Shown here: positions 16,622-25,398 of the stretch, piece by piece | How the letters are laid out: each line of letters starts with the position of its first letter | Position numbering within the stretch: the first letter of the stretch is position 1 | Source of the DNA: Solirubrobacterales bacterium | GTDB lineage: Bacteria > Actinomycetota > Thermoleophilia > Solirubrobacterales > Solirubrobacteraceae | DNA length: 47,436 bases | NCBI GenBank assembly: GCA_003132505.1 | Contig: PKXY01000033.1 | Span: forward strand, 550-47,985 | Reading direction: 5' to 3' | Made by a program: the position numbers and the translations under genes | The notes under the pieces: model-generated | Databases searched by the model: none | The model's input: the letters and a program-made list of their open reading frames with translations, nothing else | What the model was told of the DNA's origin: nothing

Positions 16622-19600
16622 ATGGCAGCGAGCACGAGAGATAATGCGGTAGAGGTACGTGGCCTGGCTGTCGCTCGGCTTTTCACGACGCCCGAGGTCG
16701 AGCCTTTCGACACCGTCGATTGGGAGATTCGCGATGCGCGGATCGGGCACGGTGACAAGGTGGCCTTCGAGCAGCGCGAGGTCGAGTTCCCGGCGACCTG
16801 GAGCCAGAACGCGACGAACATCGTCGCCCAGAAATACTTCCGCGGCCAGCTCGACTCGCCGGAGCGCGAGCGCTCGGTGCGCCAGATGATCGGCCGGGTC
16901 GCAGGGACGATCGCCGGCTGGGGTCTCGCGCGCGGCTACTTCGCGAGTGACGCCGACGGCCACGCCTTCGAGGACGAGCTGACCTACGTGCTGCTGCACC
17001 AGCTGGCCGCCTTCAACTCGCCGGTCTGGTTCAACGTCGGCTTCGAGGAGAGCCCGCAGTGCAGCGCCTGCTTCATCCTCTCGGTCGAGGACACGATGGA
17101 ATCGATCCTCGCCTGGAACACCAAGGAGGGCATGATCTTCCGTGGCGGCTCCGGCTCAGGCATCAACCTCTCGAACATCCGCGGCTCGATGGAGCCGCTC
17201 GCGAAGGGCGGCACGGCATCGGGCCCGGTCTCGTTCATGCGCGGAGCGGATTCCTGGGCGGGGACGATCAAGTCCGGCGGCAAGACGCGCCGTGCGGCAA
17301 AGATGGTCGTGCTCGACGTCGACCACCCCGACATCCGCGAGTTCATCTGGTGCAAGGCGAAGGAGGAGGACAAGGCCGCCGCACTCCGCGACGCCGGCTT
17401 TGACATGTCGATCGACGGCGACGGCTTCCAGTCGATCCAGTACCAGAACGCGAACAACTCGGTCCGCGTGACCGACGAGTTCATGCGCGCCGTAGAGGAG
17501 GACGACGAATGGCACTTGACCTCCCGCACGACCGGCGAGCCAATCGGCGAGCCGCTGCGGGCACGTGAGCTGATGCGCGAGATCGCCGAGGCAGCCTGGC
17601 GCTGCGCCGATCCTGGCGTTCAGTACGACACGACGATCAACCGCTGGCACACCGACCCGGTCAGCGGGCGAATCAACGCGTCCAATCCGTGCTTTCCCGG
17701 CGACGCGCGCGTCCATACCACCCTCGGACTGCTACCGATCAGCGAGCTGATCGAGCGGGGCGAGGCTGGCGAGGATCTACGGGTCTACACGCATCGCGCG
17801 ACCGCTGAGCAGCGCGGCGAGGGCGTCACGGCAACCCGCCCGATCGCGTTCATGCGTAACGGCGTCAAGCCGATCTTCCGTCTCCGCTTCGCTAACGGCG
17901 GCGAGCTGCGCTGCACGCCGAACCACCGTATCTGGACGCTCAACCGCGGCTACGTCCGTGCCGAGGACCTCACGAGCAGCGACCGTGTGCTGCTGAATGA
18001 CAGTCCGACGCCGGCGACGGACGCGAGCTGGGAGCTGCCCGTGAAGGTCAAGGCGCTGGCCAAGTCGTTCGCGCGCGGAGGGTCGGTCACATATCAGGAA
18101 TTGCCCGACCGCTGGAGCGAAGGGCTCGGCGAGCTAACCGGCCATCTGATCGGCGACGGCTGGTTGACCGACGTGCAGACCGGCTGGGTCTACGGCGGCG
18201 ACGATCTCGACGACGGGCTTGCCAACGCGCACGAGGGCATGTTGCGCGAGTTGATCGGTGGCGTCTCACGAGCCGAGATGGACAACGGGACGGTTCAGCT
18301 CCGCGCCGGTAGCGAGGCAGTGCGCGACTTCTTCCGCAATCTCGGTGTGACTCAGGCGCGCGCCCACGCGAAGCGCGTACCGGCGTCTGTCTTCACTGCT
18401 CCGGTCGACGTGCAGGCAGCTTTCCTGCGTGGGCTCTTCGGCGCGGACGGCTGCCTTGCGCGCACAGAGGGTGGCGGCAAGGCAACGCGCTACGCCGGAC
18501 TAGGCAGCCGCAGCGAGGCACTACTCAAGGACGTTCAACGCCTGCTCAGCACGTGGGGCATTCGCGCCCGCATCTACAACATCACCGACGAGCGTGAAGC
18601 GTCGTTCAGCTACACACGCAAGGACGGCACGATCGCCGCCTACGCCTCGCGCGAGGGCTTTGACCTTCGCATCACGGGTTCCGACCTCGAGCGGTTCGCT
18701 GATGCGATCGGCTTCTCGACGCCGCGCAAGCAGGCGCTGCTCGAGATGCTGATCGGCGAGCGCACGCGCTACCGCACAAAGCCCACCACGACGCTTCTCG
18801 CACGGGAGGAGGACGGCCAGGAGGAGGTGTACAACCTCACCGAGCCGCTTCACCACTCGTACATTGTCGAAGGCTTCGTGGTGGCCAACTGCTCGGAATA
18901 CATGCACGTCGACGACTCGGCCTGCAACCTCGCGTCACTCAACCTGATGAAGTTCCGCCGCGAGGACGGGAGCTTCGACGTCGCCACGTTCGAGCACACC
19001 GTCGACCTCGTCCTGCTCGCGCAGGAGATCATCGTCGGCCCGTCGAGCTATCCGACTGAGCAGATCGGCGTAAACGCGCGCGCGTTCCGCCAGCTCGGGC
19101 TGGGCTATGCGAACCTCGGCGCGCTCTTGATGAGCAACGGCATGCCCTACGACTCCGACATGGGTCGCAACGCCGCCGCGGCGATCACCGCCCTGATGAC
19201 CGGTCGCGCCTACGCGCAGTCGGCCCGGATCGCGAGTGTGCTCGGCCCCTATGAGCGTTATCCCGAGAACCGCGAGCCGCACAACGCGGTGATGCGGATG
19301 CACCGCGACGCCGCCTACGTGATCGCCGAAGATGAGCGCACCGACGGCGAGCTGCTCGCCGCGACGCGTCGGGCATGGGATGAGGCGGTCGAGCTCGGCG
19401 AGAGCTACGGCTACCGCAACGCGCAGGCAAGTGTCCTCGCGCCTACGGGCACGATCTCGTTCCTGATGGACTGTGACACGACCGGCGTCGAGCCCGACTT
19501 CTCGCTCGTCAAGTTCAAGGAGCTAGTCGGCGGCGGCCAGATGACGATCGTCAACGGCACGATCCCGCTGGCGCTGCGAACGCTTGGCTACTCGAGCGAG

Positions 19601-20647
19601 CAGATCGAGCAGATCGTCGCGTACGTCAACGAGCAGGGAACGATCGTCGGCGCACCCGGCGTCGCCGAAGGGCACCTACCGGTGTTCGACGTCGCGGTCG
19701 GCGAGCGCGCTATCTCGCACATGGGGCACATCGAGATGATGGGCGCGGTTCAGCCGTTCATCTCGGGCGCGATCTCGAAGACCGTCAACCTGCCGAGCAC
19801 GGCGACCGTCGAGGACATCGCGGACGCCTACACGCAGGCTTGGCGTCTCGGCGTCAAGGCGCTCGCGATCTACCGCGACGGCTCGAAGACGGCGCAGGCC
19901 CTGCGCACTGATGCACAGGAGAACGCCGCCGCGCCAGTCGACGTCGACGCGTTGATCGGTGAGGCGGTCGATGCAGCGATGCGTCAGGTCGGACCCAAGC
20001 GCAAGCGGATGCCGCGCGAGCGCCAGTCGCTGACGCACAAGTTCTCGCTCGGCGGCCACGAGGGCTACATCACGGCCGGCAAGTATGAGGACGGCACGGT
20101 CGGCGAGATCTTCCTCACCGACATCGGCAAGGAGGGCTCGACGCTCCGCGGCATGATGAACGCGTTTGCGACGGCGATCTCGATCTCGCTCCAATACGGC
20201 GTGCCGCTCGAGACGCTCGTTCAGAAGTTCAGCTACATGCGCTTCGAGCCCGAAGGGATCACCAACAACCCGGAGATCCCGTTCGCCAAGTCGATGCCCG
20301 ACTACATCATGCGGTGGGTCGCCTCGCGCTTCCTCGACGCCGACGCCCAGGAAGAGCTCGGCATCCTCACGCCCGAGGTTCGCGCGCGCAAGGCGGCGCA
20401 GGATGCCGTCAGCTCGCTCGTCTCGGACACATCGGGGCCTGCAAGCCCGGTCGAGACCACGGGGAACGGCGGCAACGGCGCCGCCAAGCCAGCCACCGCA
20501 GGACTCACCGACAGCCCGCCGGTAGTTCCGGCACGGCTCGCCGGACTCGATCTCGGGCCCGCCTGCAGCCAATGCGGCGGCATGATGCAGCGCACAGGCT
20601 CTTGCTACACGTGCTCGAGCTGCGGCAACAACACGGGGTGTGGGTAG
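16622..20647 (+). CDS. nrdJ: adenosylcobalamin-dependent (class II) ribonucleotide reductase, intein-containing
   Basis: A 1341-residue precursor. Without its intein (residues 357-756) the mature enzyme would be 941 residues. Class II reductases turn ribonucleotides into deoxyribonucleotides using a B12-derived thiyl radical. Seen: the first redox cysteine in ESPQCSACFILS, the catalytic NPCSEY split by the intein so that Cys 757 carries the radical, the late motif APTGTISFLMDCDTTG, and a C-terminal tail with three CxxC pairs (CSQCGGM, CYTCSSCG), presumably the redox shuttle. ATG 16622 has AGGAGG nine bases upstream. A strong hairpin follows the stop. It appears monocistronic. No class I nrdAB is in the window. 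Confidence 0.96.
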   Translation: MAASTRDNAVEVRGLAVARLFTTPEVEPFDTVDWEIRDARIGHGDKVAFEQREVEFPATWSQNATNIVAQKYFRGQLDSPERERSVRQMIGRVAGTIAGWGLARGYFASDADGHAFEDELTYVLLHQLAAFNSPVWFNVGFEESPQCSACFILSVEDTMESILAWNTKEGMIFRGGSGSGINLSNIRGSMEPLAKGGTASGPVSFMRGADSWAGTIKSGGKTRRAAKMVVLDVDHPDIREFIWCKAKEEDKAAALRDAGFDMSIDGDGFQSIQYQNANNSVRVTDEFMRAVEEDDEWHLTSRTTGEPIGEPLRARELMREIAEAAWRCADPGVQYDTTINRWHTDPVSGRINASNPCFPGDARVHTTLGLLPISELIERGEAGEDLRVYTHRATAEQRGEGVTATRPIAFMRNGVKPIFRLRFANGGELRCTPNHRIWTLNRGYVRAEDLTSSDRVLLNDSPTPATDASWELPVKVKALAKSFARGGSVTYQELPDRWSEGLGELTGHLIGDGWLTDVQTGWVYGGDDLDDGLANAHEGMLRELIGGVSRAEMDNGTVQLRAGSEAVRDFFRNLGVTQARAHAKRVPASVFTAPVDVQAAFLRGLFGADGCLARTEGGGKATRYAGLGSRSEALLKDVQRLLSTWGIRARIYNITDEREASFSYTRKDGTIAAYASREGFDLRITGSDLERFADAIGFSTPRKQALLEMLIGERTRYRTKPTTTLLAREEDGQEEVYNLTEPLHHSYIVEGFVVANCSEYMHVDDSACNLASLNLMKFRREDGSFDVATFEHTVDLVLLAQEIIVGPSSYPTEQIGVNARAFRQLGLGYANLGALLMSNGMPYDSDMGRNAAAAITALMTGRAYAQSARIASVLGPYERYPENREPHNAVMRMHRDAAYVIAEDERTDGELLAATRRAWDEAVELGESYGYRNAQASVLAPTGTISFLMDCDTTGVEPDFSLVKFKELVGGGQMTIVNGTIPLALRTLGYSSEQIEQIVAYVNEQGTIVGAPGVAEGHLPVFDVAVGERAISHMGHIEMMGAVQPFISGAISKTVNLPSTATVEDIADAYTQAWRLGVKALAIYRDGSKTAQALRTDAQENAAAPVDVDALIGEAVDAAMRQVGPKRKRMPRERQSLTHKFSLGGHEGYITAGKYEDGTVGEIFLTDIGKEGSTLRGMMNAFATAISISLQYGVPLETLVQKFSYMRFEPEGITNNPEIPFAKSMPDYIMRWVASRFLDADAQEELGILTPEVRARKAAQDAVSSLVSDTSGPASPVETTGNGGNGAAKPATAGLTDSPPVVPARLAGLDLGPACSQCGGMMQRTGSCYTCSSCGNNTGCG
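17690..18889 (+). other. LAGLIDADG-type intein inside nrdJ (400 residues)
   Basis: Precursor residues 357-756. Block A starts CFPGDARVHTTLG and block B contains CTPNHRIW (TxxH). Homing-endonuclease motifs are HLIGDGWL (residues about 508-515) and LRGLFGADGC (602-611). Blocks F/G read LHHSYIVEGFVVAN with Cys as the +1 residue. The insertion point is directly before the catalytic cysteine of the reductase, a known favourite site because it is invariant. Odd: the residue before the final Asn is Ala, not the usual His. Both endonuclease Asp residues (about 512 and 609) are kept, so the element may be mobile. Confidence 0.93.
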
Positions 20648-20659
20648 GTTCACCGGCCC

Positions 20660-20686
20660 GCCGGCCCCCATGCGGGACGGGCCGGC
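20660..20686. terminator. hairpin terminator candidate after nrdJ
   Basis: A perfect 8-bp stem GCCGGCCC/GGGCCGGC with an 11-nt loop begins 13 bases after the nrdJ stop. The next gene (20787) is on the opposite strand and converges on it. There is no T-tract. Confidence 0.6.
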
Positions 20687-20786
20687 GTCCGGCTAAACCT
20701 TGGCGGGCCTGCTCGCAGTACGGCTATTCGCGCTGCGAGATGAGGATCGTCGTGGGGCGCGCGGCGGGGGCGGAGGCTCGCGCCGG

Positions 20787-21587
20787 CTAGTTGTCCAGTG
20801 AGGCTAGGTACTGGGTGACGGGGAGCTCAGCACGGCCGACGTGGCAGGTGTCCCAGTCGGGCGCTCCGATCAGCTGGCGGCGTAGGGGGTCACCCTCCGC
20901 GCCGGCGAGTTGCTCTGCTGAGGGAAACTCGCGCTGCGTCACCCAGCGTGGTGAGTAGCCGTAGAACACGACCGCGCGCGTGCGGTCGGAGCTGTTCGTG
21001 CCGCGCCCGTGCCAGATACGCCGCTCGAAGAGCGTGACGTCACCGGCCTTGGCGAGGACGGGGATCGCTCCCTCCGGGGTCTGCCCGGGCGTCCGCGGCA
21101 GCGGCTCCGTCCAATGGTTGCTCCCCGGGATCACCTCCAGGTTGCCGTACCCCTCCTCGTCGCAGTCGCTGAGCCACCAGCCGAGCTTGACGGACAGTCG
21201 AGCACGGAAATCGAGGTCAGCCGTCTGGCGACCGCCGTCCTCGTGCCAGCGCCACGCGTTGGCGGTTTCCTCCTCCGGCGGGTGGACGTCGATGTGCGAG
21301 TGGTAAATGTGGATATTTGGCGTCAGTGAGCCTGCGAGAACGCCGAGCAGACGGGTGTCGACGCCGAGGTTCATGAGCGCGGGATGTAGATAGGTCGCTC
21401 CGAGGGCGTGCACAAAACCCTGTTTAGGGTCGTAGTGCTCGTCGGCGAGCTCGTCGACGATCGCTCTGTAGTGGGCGACCTCGTCCGCCGAGAGGACCCC
21501 GGGGATGTGAACGTAGCCGACGCGGTCGAGCTCGTCGAGGATCTCCTGCGTCTGGGCGGAGTGAAACGGCCGCGTCTGTGTGCTCAC
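20787..21587 (-). CDS. phytanoyl-CoA dioxygenase (PhyH) family Fe(II)/2-oxoglutarate oxygenase
   Basis: A 266-residue non-heme iron oxygenase. The iron-binding His and Asp are in WRWHEDGG, the distal His in RRIWHGRGTN, and an Arg for 2-oxoglutarate follows in SSDRTRAV. ERVGYVHIPGVL-like text near the N terminus (DRVGYVHIPGVLSADEV) is typical of PhyH proteins. It hydroxylates an unactivated carbon of an unknown substrate while decarboxylating 2-oxoglutarate. The start is taken at GTG 21585-21587 with GAGGGG about nine bases upstream; the upstream frame is not protein-like. It converges with nrdJ. Confidence 0.85.
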   Translation of the reverse strand: MSTQTRPFHSAQTQEILDELDRVGYVHIPGVLSADEVAHYRAIVDELADEHYDPKQGFVHALGATYLHPALMNLGVDTRLLGVLAGSLTPNIHIYHSHIDVHPPEEETANAWRWHEDGGRQTADLDFRARLSVKLGWWLSDCDEEGYGNLEVIPGSNHWTEPLPRTPGQTPEGAIPVLAKAGDVTLFERRIWHGRGTNSSDRTRAVVFYGYSPRWVTQREFPSAEQLAGAEGDPLRRQLIGAPDWDTCHVGRAELPVTQYLASLDN

Positions 21588-21686
21588 GATGCTCACCCCC
21601 TCGGGATGGTTGGCGAAGCCTGGCCGGGGAAGCCTAACGCACGTCGCGGCCGCCACAGCGCGCATATGCGCCCCCACCGGCACGCC

Positions 21687-22199
21687 TCAGGTCCGCTCGA
21701 GCAGCTCGTCGAGCAGCTGCTCGATCGCGTCGTCGTTCATCGAGGAGCGCAGCTCGGACGCGATCTGAACCCTGCTGTATCCCTGCAGCGCGAGATCCAC
21801 CGCACGCACGCGTTCTGCGCGAGTGGGGACCGCCGCGCCGGAGTTTGGCGCAGCCGCGGTGGGCTGGTGCGCGCTCGCCGTCACGGTGCCCGCGCCCTCC
21901 GCTGCGAGCGCCTGGCGCAACCCCTCCAGCCGAGCGTTGAACGCCGACTCGAGCCGCGCGACGCGTGCGGTGAGTGCGTCGAGAGCTTCGCCGAGCGATG
22001 CGAGCGCTGCGTCGCCGGTCCCGTTCGCCGACGCCGAGTTGGAAGCGGCGCCGCGCTGAGCCGGCGACGGCGGTGGCGGCGCGTCGTGCCACGCAGCCTC
22101 GACGATCGCGCGAGCGTCGCGTGCAGCCGCAGCGAGGATCTCGGCAACGCGCGCCGCTACGGAGTCTGGAAACAGCGGGGGTGTGGGGTCGCCGGCCAT
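21687..22199 (-). CDS. hypothetical Ala-rich coiled-coil protein
   Basis: A 170-residue soluble protein. The N-terminal part VAARVAEILAAAARDARAIV is an amphipathic helix like those of membrane-remodelling or polar-scaffold coiled coils. A Pro/Ser linker follows. A predicted coiled coil (LGEALDALTARVARLES) comes next. The C-terminal 50 residues RAVDLALQGYSRVQIASEL then LLDELLER look like a small helical DNA- or protein-binding module. No catalytic motif or signal is seen. It is divergent from another coiled-coil gene (22389-22964) across a 189-bp intergenic stretch, and both share the AAxEIxxxA-type helix. I do not recognise the family. Confidence 0.65.
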   Translation of the reverse strand: MAGDPTPPLFPDSVAARVAEILAAAARDARAIVEAAWHDAPPPPSPAQRGAASNSASANGTGDAALASLGEALDALTARVARLESAFNARLEGLRQALAAEGAGTVTASAHQPTAAAPNSGAAVPTRAERVRAVDLALQGYSRVQIASELRSSMNDDAIEQLLDELLERT

Positions 22200-22388
22200 C
22201 GTCGCTTACCGGCTCACGCGGCCTCGCGGGCCCAGCTTCCACGATCGAACCGACGTCACGAACCGAGAGTCGCGCTGAGAATACGCAATTCCTACGCCGT
22301 GGGTCGAGGTATCTGCCGACGGTGCGAGATTTGCGTCAGCGTTCTCCCGAACGGGTCGTTTGCCGATACGTTTGTCGAGGACAGCCCG
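22200..22388. promoter_or_regulatory. divergent intergenic region between two coiled-coil genes
   Basis: This 189-bp stretch must carry the promoters of both divergent genes. I see no convincing -35/-10 pair, and no inverted repeat worth naming. A GCCGATACG element near 22360 faces the rightward gene but lacks an upstream partner. Confidence 0.3.
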
Positions 22389-22964
22389 ATGACTGACGGC
22401 CCCCAGGCACACAACCGCGACGGCTCTCCGGGCGTCGGGGACCCGGGCGGGCCGCGCCCCGACGACACCAGCGAAGCTCGCGCCTCGACCACTCCGTCTG
22501 ATCTCGAACAGAGGATCGCCGCTCTCGCCGCCCAGGTGCGAACACTCGCCCAGCGGTTCACAGGCGCGCCCCCAGAGTCCTCGGCTGCGCAAGTCGCACA
22601 CCCGCCTTCGCGGGTTCGCGAGCCAGACGCTGTGAGCGAAGCTTCGTCGCCGTCCCCAGCAGGAGCCCCCGCGACCACGAACGCGATCGTCGCGGTGGCC
22701 GAGGCCGCCGCCGGTGAGATCCGCGCGAGCGCCGAGCGCGAGGCGCAGCTCATCCGCGCGACGGCGGGCGGCGGCCCGATCGGGAGCATTCGCGCGCTGC
22801 GCGACACGATCGCGCGGCAACGCGAGACGCTGGCCGGGCTGGCGGCTGAGACGACGCGCGTTGAGCACAGCGCCGCGATCCTGCAGGCTCAGGTCCGTGC
22901 ACTCGAGGCGGAGATGGACCAGGCGCTCGGCGTCGTCGACGCGCTCGCCGAGCGCGAGAACTGA
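22389..22964 (+). CDS. hypothetical coiled-coil protein (DivIVA/ATPase-b-like helix pattern)
   Basis: A 191-residue protein. Residues 1-35 are Gly/Pro/Asp-rich and probably disordered. About 37-55 (LEQRIAALAAQVRTLAQRF) form a short coiled coil, followed by a Ser/Pro linker. From about 95 on there is a long continuous helix, including AVAEAAAGEIRASAEREAQ and ALRDTIARQRETLAGLA, rich in Ala/Glu/Arg as in DivIVA-like or F-ATPase-b-like coiled coils. There is no membrane segment. ATG 22389 starts it. A strong hairpin sits directly after the stop. The divergent partner gene has a similar layout, suggesting a functional pair; no function is known to me. Confidence 0.65.
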   Translation: MTDGPQAHNRDGSPGVGDPGGPRPDDTSEARASTTPSDLEQRIAALAAQVRTLAQRFTGAPPESSAAQVAHPPSRVREPDAVSEASSPSPAGAPATTNAIVAVAEAAAGEIRASAEREAQLIRATAGGGPIGSIRALRDTIARQRETLAGLAAETTRVEHSAAILQAQVRALEAEMDQALGVVDALAEREN

Positions 22965-22966
22965 CG

Positions 22967-22996
22967 GTGAGCACCGGGCCAAGGCTCGGTGCTCAC
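22967..22996. terminator. bidirectional hairpin terminator
   Basis: A perfect 10-bp stem GTGAGCACCG/CGGTGCTCAC with a 10-nt loop lies between the convergent ends of the coiled-coil gene (stop 22964) and the diguanylate cyclase gene (stop 23033). It can serve both strands. Confidence 0.75.
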
Positions 22997-23032
22997 GCCA
23001 GAGCGCGAGGCCGAGCCGGACACGAGCGCTGA

Positions 23033-24013
23033 TCAGATGCGCCGATCGGAGCTCGCGCGGCGACCGCCGCGGTGCTTCTCCGTATACATCGCGGCGTCAG
23101 CACGTGCGATCAGTGCCTCAGGCTCGATCGACGGGTCGCGCTCAATGACGACCCCAACGCTCGCGCGCACCTCCAGCAGGCGACCACCGGCAGTGACCGG
23201 CTTGGCGATCGCCTCGGCCAGGCGCCGCGCGAGCGGCGCGGCGATCTGGTCGTTGGCGAGGTCTTCGCAGAGCACGACGAACTCGTCGCCGCCGAAGCGC
23301 GCGACGGTGTCGCCATCTCGCACCTCGCGCTGAAGTCGCTGGGCGACGCTGACGAGCACGTCGTCGCCGACCACGTGACCGAACTGGTCGTTGACCTCCT
23401 TGAACCCGTCGAGATCGACAAAGATCACGCCGATCGCCGTCTCCTGCCGCACCCGCCGCGCGAGCGCCACTGCCAGGCGGTCGAGCAGCAGCTCGCGGTT
23501 GGGAAGGCCGGTGAGCGGGTCATGGAGCGCCCGATGCTCGAGCGCCCGACGAGTGTGCAGCTCGCCGCTGGCATCGCGCAGCCAGACAACACGGGAGTTG
23601 TCGGCGCTGCTCAGAGAGGTCACGCCTACGCTGATGGCTCCACCGTCGTGAAGCGTCGCCTCCAGCTGCTGCGGGTCGCCGTCGTCGGCCAGCGCGGCCT
23701 GGAGCGCTCGATCGAATTCCTCCGGCTTGACGACAATGCGCTGGATCGCCAGCAGCACGCCCTCGAGGTCGCGCTGCGCTGCCGCGCCTGCCGCCTGAGG
23801 GACGAGCCGTGCAAGCTCGTCGTTCGAAAGCACCAGCCGGCCGGGGGGCTCGATCACGAGAACCGCGACAGGCAGGTCATCGAGTACGCCACGCAACAGC
23901 CGGGCGTAGCTCTCGAGCGCCTCGCGTGAGAGCAGCGCAGACGTTGCGAGGGCGCTGGCGTCCGGGTCGCCCGCTGAGTCTCTCCGTCCTGTAGATCCCG
24001 AGTAGCTCGACAT
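23033..24013 (-). CDS. diguanylate cyclase with N-terminal PAS-like sensor domain
   Basis: A 326-residue cytoplasmic protein that makes cyclic di-GMP from two GTP. Residues about 30-150 form a PAS-like sensor (VLDDLPVAVLVIEPPGRLVL). Residues about 160-320 form the GGDEF domain, with DPLTGLPNRELL, FVDLDGFKEVND and the intact active site FGGDEF at about 241-245. An RDGD inhibitory site lies five residues upstream, so product feedback is likely. No transmembrane segment or EAL domain is seen. ATG 24011-24013 has GGAG upstream; a GTG seven codons earlier (24034) is the alternative. It is divergent from rpiA. The sensed signal is unknown. Confidence 0.92.
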   Translation of the reverse strand: MSSYSGSTGRRDSAGDPDASALATSALLSREALESYARLLRGVLDDLPVAVLVIEPPGRLVLSNDELARLVPQAAGAAAQRDLEGVLLAIQRIVVKPEEFDRALQAALADDGDPQQLEATLHDGGAISVGVTSLSSADNSRVVWLRDASGELHTRRALEHRALHDPLTGLPNRELLLDRLAVALARRVRQETAIGVIFVDLDGFKEVNDQFGHVVGDDVLVSVAQRLQREVRDGDTVARFGGDEFVVLCEDLANDQIAAPLARRLAEAIAKPVTAGGRLLEVRASVGVVIERDPSIEPEALIARADAAMYTEKHRGGRRASSDRRI

Positions 24014-24159
24014 CTGAGTATCCGCTCCGATCACGATCGTCTGCTGCTCCGCTCGAGCAAGATTGCCGTTGACCGGCGGCGGACGAACCTCGCTTGCGGC
24101 AAAACAACTTCTATCTGGTCACACTAGAGATACTCGAGCTGGAGGCGGGGACACAACAC

Positions 24160-24309
24160 ATGTCGCTCAAATCCAAGTTCGGCAGGCACTGGACCGGTCA
24201 GTCGGCCGCTGGCCCGACAACCAACCGGATCGATCTGACCCCGCCAGCCGGTACCACGCGCGTGACACTCAGGCCGAGTCTAGGGGCGCCGTCGCGCACT
24301 CGTGGGTGA
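24160..24309 (+). CDS. possible 49-residue leader-type ORF overlapping rpiA
   Basis: A short basic protein starting MSLKSKFGRHWTGQSAAG. GGAGG lies 14 bases before the ATG. Its TGA overlaps the rpiA GTG start by four bases (GTGA), the usual sign of translational coupling. I recognise no domain and it may be a chance frame. If real, it would be read just before rpiA. The 150 bp before it hold the divergent promoters toward the diguanylate cyclase; no clear motif is seen. Confidence 0.35.
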   Translation: MSLKSKFGRHWTGQSAAGPTTNRIDLTPPAGTTRVTLRPSLGAPSRTRG

Positions 24310-25034
24310 GGAAATTCACTCGCGCCGGCGGGCACGCTCCGCGGCCGGAGGGTAGCCTCTCCGCGGCATTGCTCATTGAAGACGAGAAACGCGTCGCAGC
24401 GGAGGCCGCTGCCCAGTGCGTGCGCGACGGTGACCTCGTCGGCCTGGGCACCGGCTCGACGGTTGCCTACCTGCTGCCCGCACTCGCCGCCCGCGGGTTG
24501 AACATCCGCTGCATCGCGACCTCACCGGCGACGGCCCGGATCGCGAGTCAGCTGGGCATCGACATCGTGGCGTTCGAGAAGCTCGAACGGCTCGACATCG
24601 CGATCGACGGAGCCGACCAGATCACAAGGGATGGCTGGCTGGTCAAGGGCGGCGGCGGTGCACACACGCGCGAAAAGATCGTGGCGAGCGCGGCAGCACG
24701 GTTCGTCGTAGTCGCCTCCTCGAACAAGCTCGTCGGAGCAGTGAGGCCGCCGATTCCGCTCGAACTGTTGCGATTTGGAGTCGAAGCCACGCTCGCCACA
24801 CTGGCAATGGCCGAGCTGCGCGATGTCCCGCAGAGTCCTGACGGCGGACTGATCGCGGACTACCACGGGCCGATCGGCGATCCCGCGGTGCTCGCTGCGT
24901 GGCTATCGGCAACGCCGGGCGTCGTGGAACACGGGCTGTTCGCACCTTCACCGACCACTGAGATCGTCGTCGCGCGCGCCGGAGAGGTGTTGGACTGGCC
25001 CGAAGGAGGCTTACCTTCCGCGGCGATGCCGTAG
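24306..25034 (+). CDS. rpiA: ribose-5-phosphate isomerase A
   Basis: Interconverts ribose 5-phosphate and ribulose 5-phosphate in the cytoplasm (pentose phosphate pathway). Phosphate-binding GLGTGSTVAYLL, the catalytic-acid segment IDGADQI, and KGGGGAHTREKIVA with the active-site Lys and Glu are all present. GTG 24306 gives 242 residues and overlaps the preceding small ORF by GTGA. A TTG at 24369 (LLIEDEKRVAAEAAAQ) would give 221 residues, closer to the typical length. Its C terminus (LFAPSPTTEIVVARAGEV) is normal for the family. No other pentose-pathway gene is adjacent. Confidence 0.92.
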   Translation: MRKFTRAGGHAPRPEGSLSAALLIEDEKRVAAEAAAQCVRDGDLVGLGTGSTVAYLLPALAARGLNIRCIATSPATARIASQLGIDIVAFEKLERLDIAIDGADQITRDGWLVKGGGGAHTREKIVASAAARFVVVASSNKLVGAVRPPIPLELLRFGVEATLATLAMAELRDVPQSPDGGLIADYHGPIGDPAVLAAWLSATPGVVEHGLFAPSPTTEIVVARAGEVLDWPEGGLPSAAMP

Positions 25035-25398
25035 CGGGACGCGCGATCGGGACGCCAACTTTTGGGGGGATATCCCACCACCACATGACGTGAACCCCAC
25101 CAAGGGGGAGGCCGGCATGAGGGCGACGATGCCGCATGGTCTTCGATCCCGCCTCACAAGCCCCGCCAGCTGCCGGCGCCGCGAGCGTGGCGGTCGACCG
25201 GCCGAAGGCGATCGCCGCCGCCATCACGGGAGTGCTGGTGGCCCTCGCGATCTGGGGCGGAAGACTCGAGGTAATACCGAGTGCGAGCGCGCAGCCGTCG
25301 AGCACCGCCAGCGTTAGCGCAGCGATCGCGCCGCCCGACTCAGCCAATTCCCAGGCAGCGCGCAGCTTGGCGAGAGCAAGCGGCTCGAAACTGCCTCC
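25035..25398. other. 364-bp stretch without a confident gene
   Basis: Open frames on both strands compete here. A plus-strand frame from 25136 has a helix AIAAAITGVLVALAIWGG but ends in a Ser/Gln-rich tail inside the next gene. A minus-strand frame runs antisense into rpiA. Neither has a ribosome site. A perfect 10-bp palindrome GGGATATCCC lies at 25067-25076. I would leave the stretch unassigned. Confidence 0.4.

Noticed and set aside
18521-18907. A 128-codon minus-strand frame within the intein
   Set aside because: Shadow of the intein coding frame, no ribosome site or domain.
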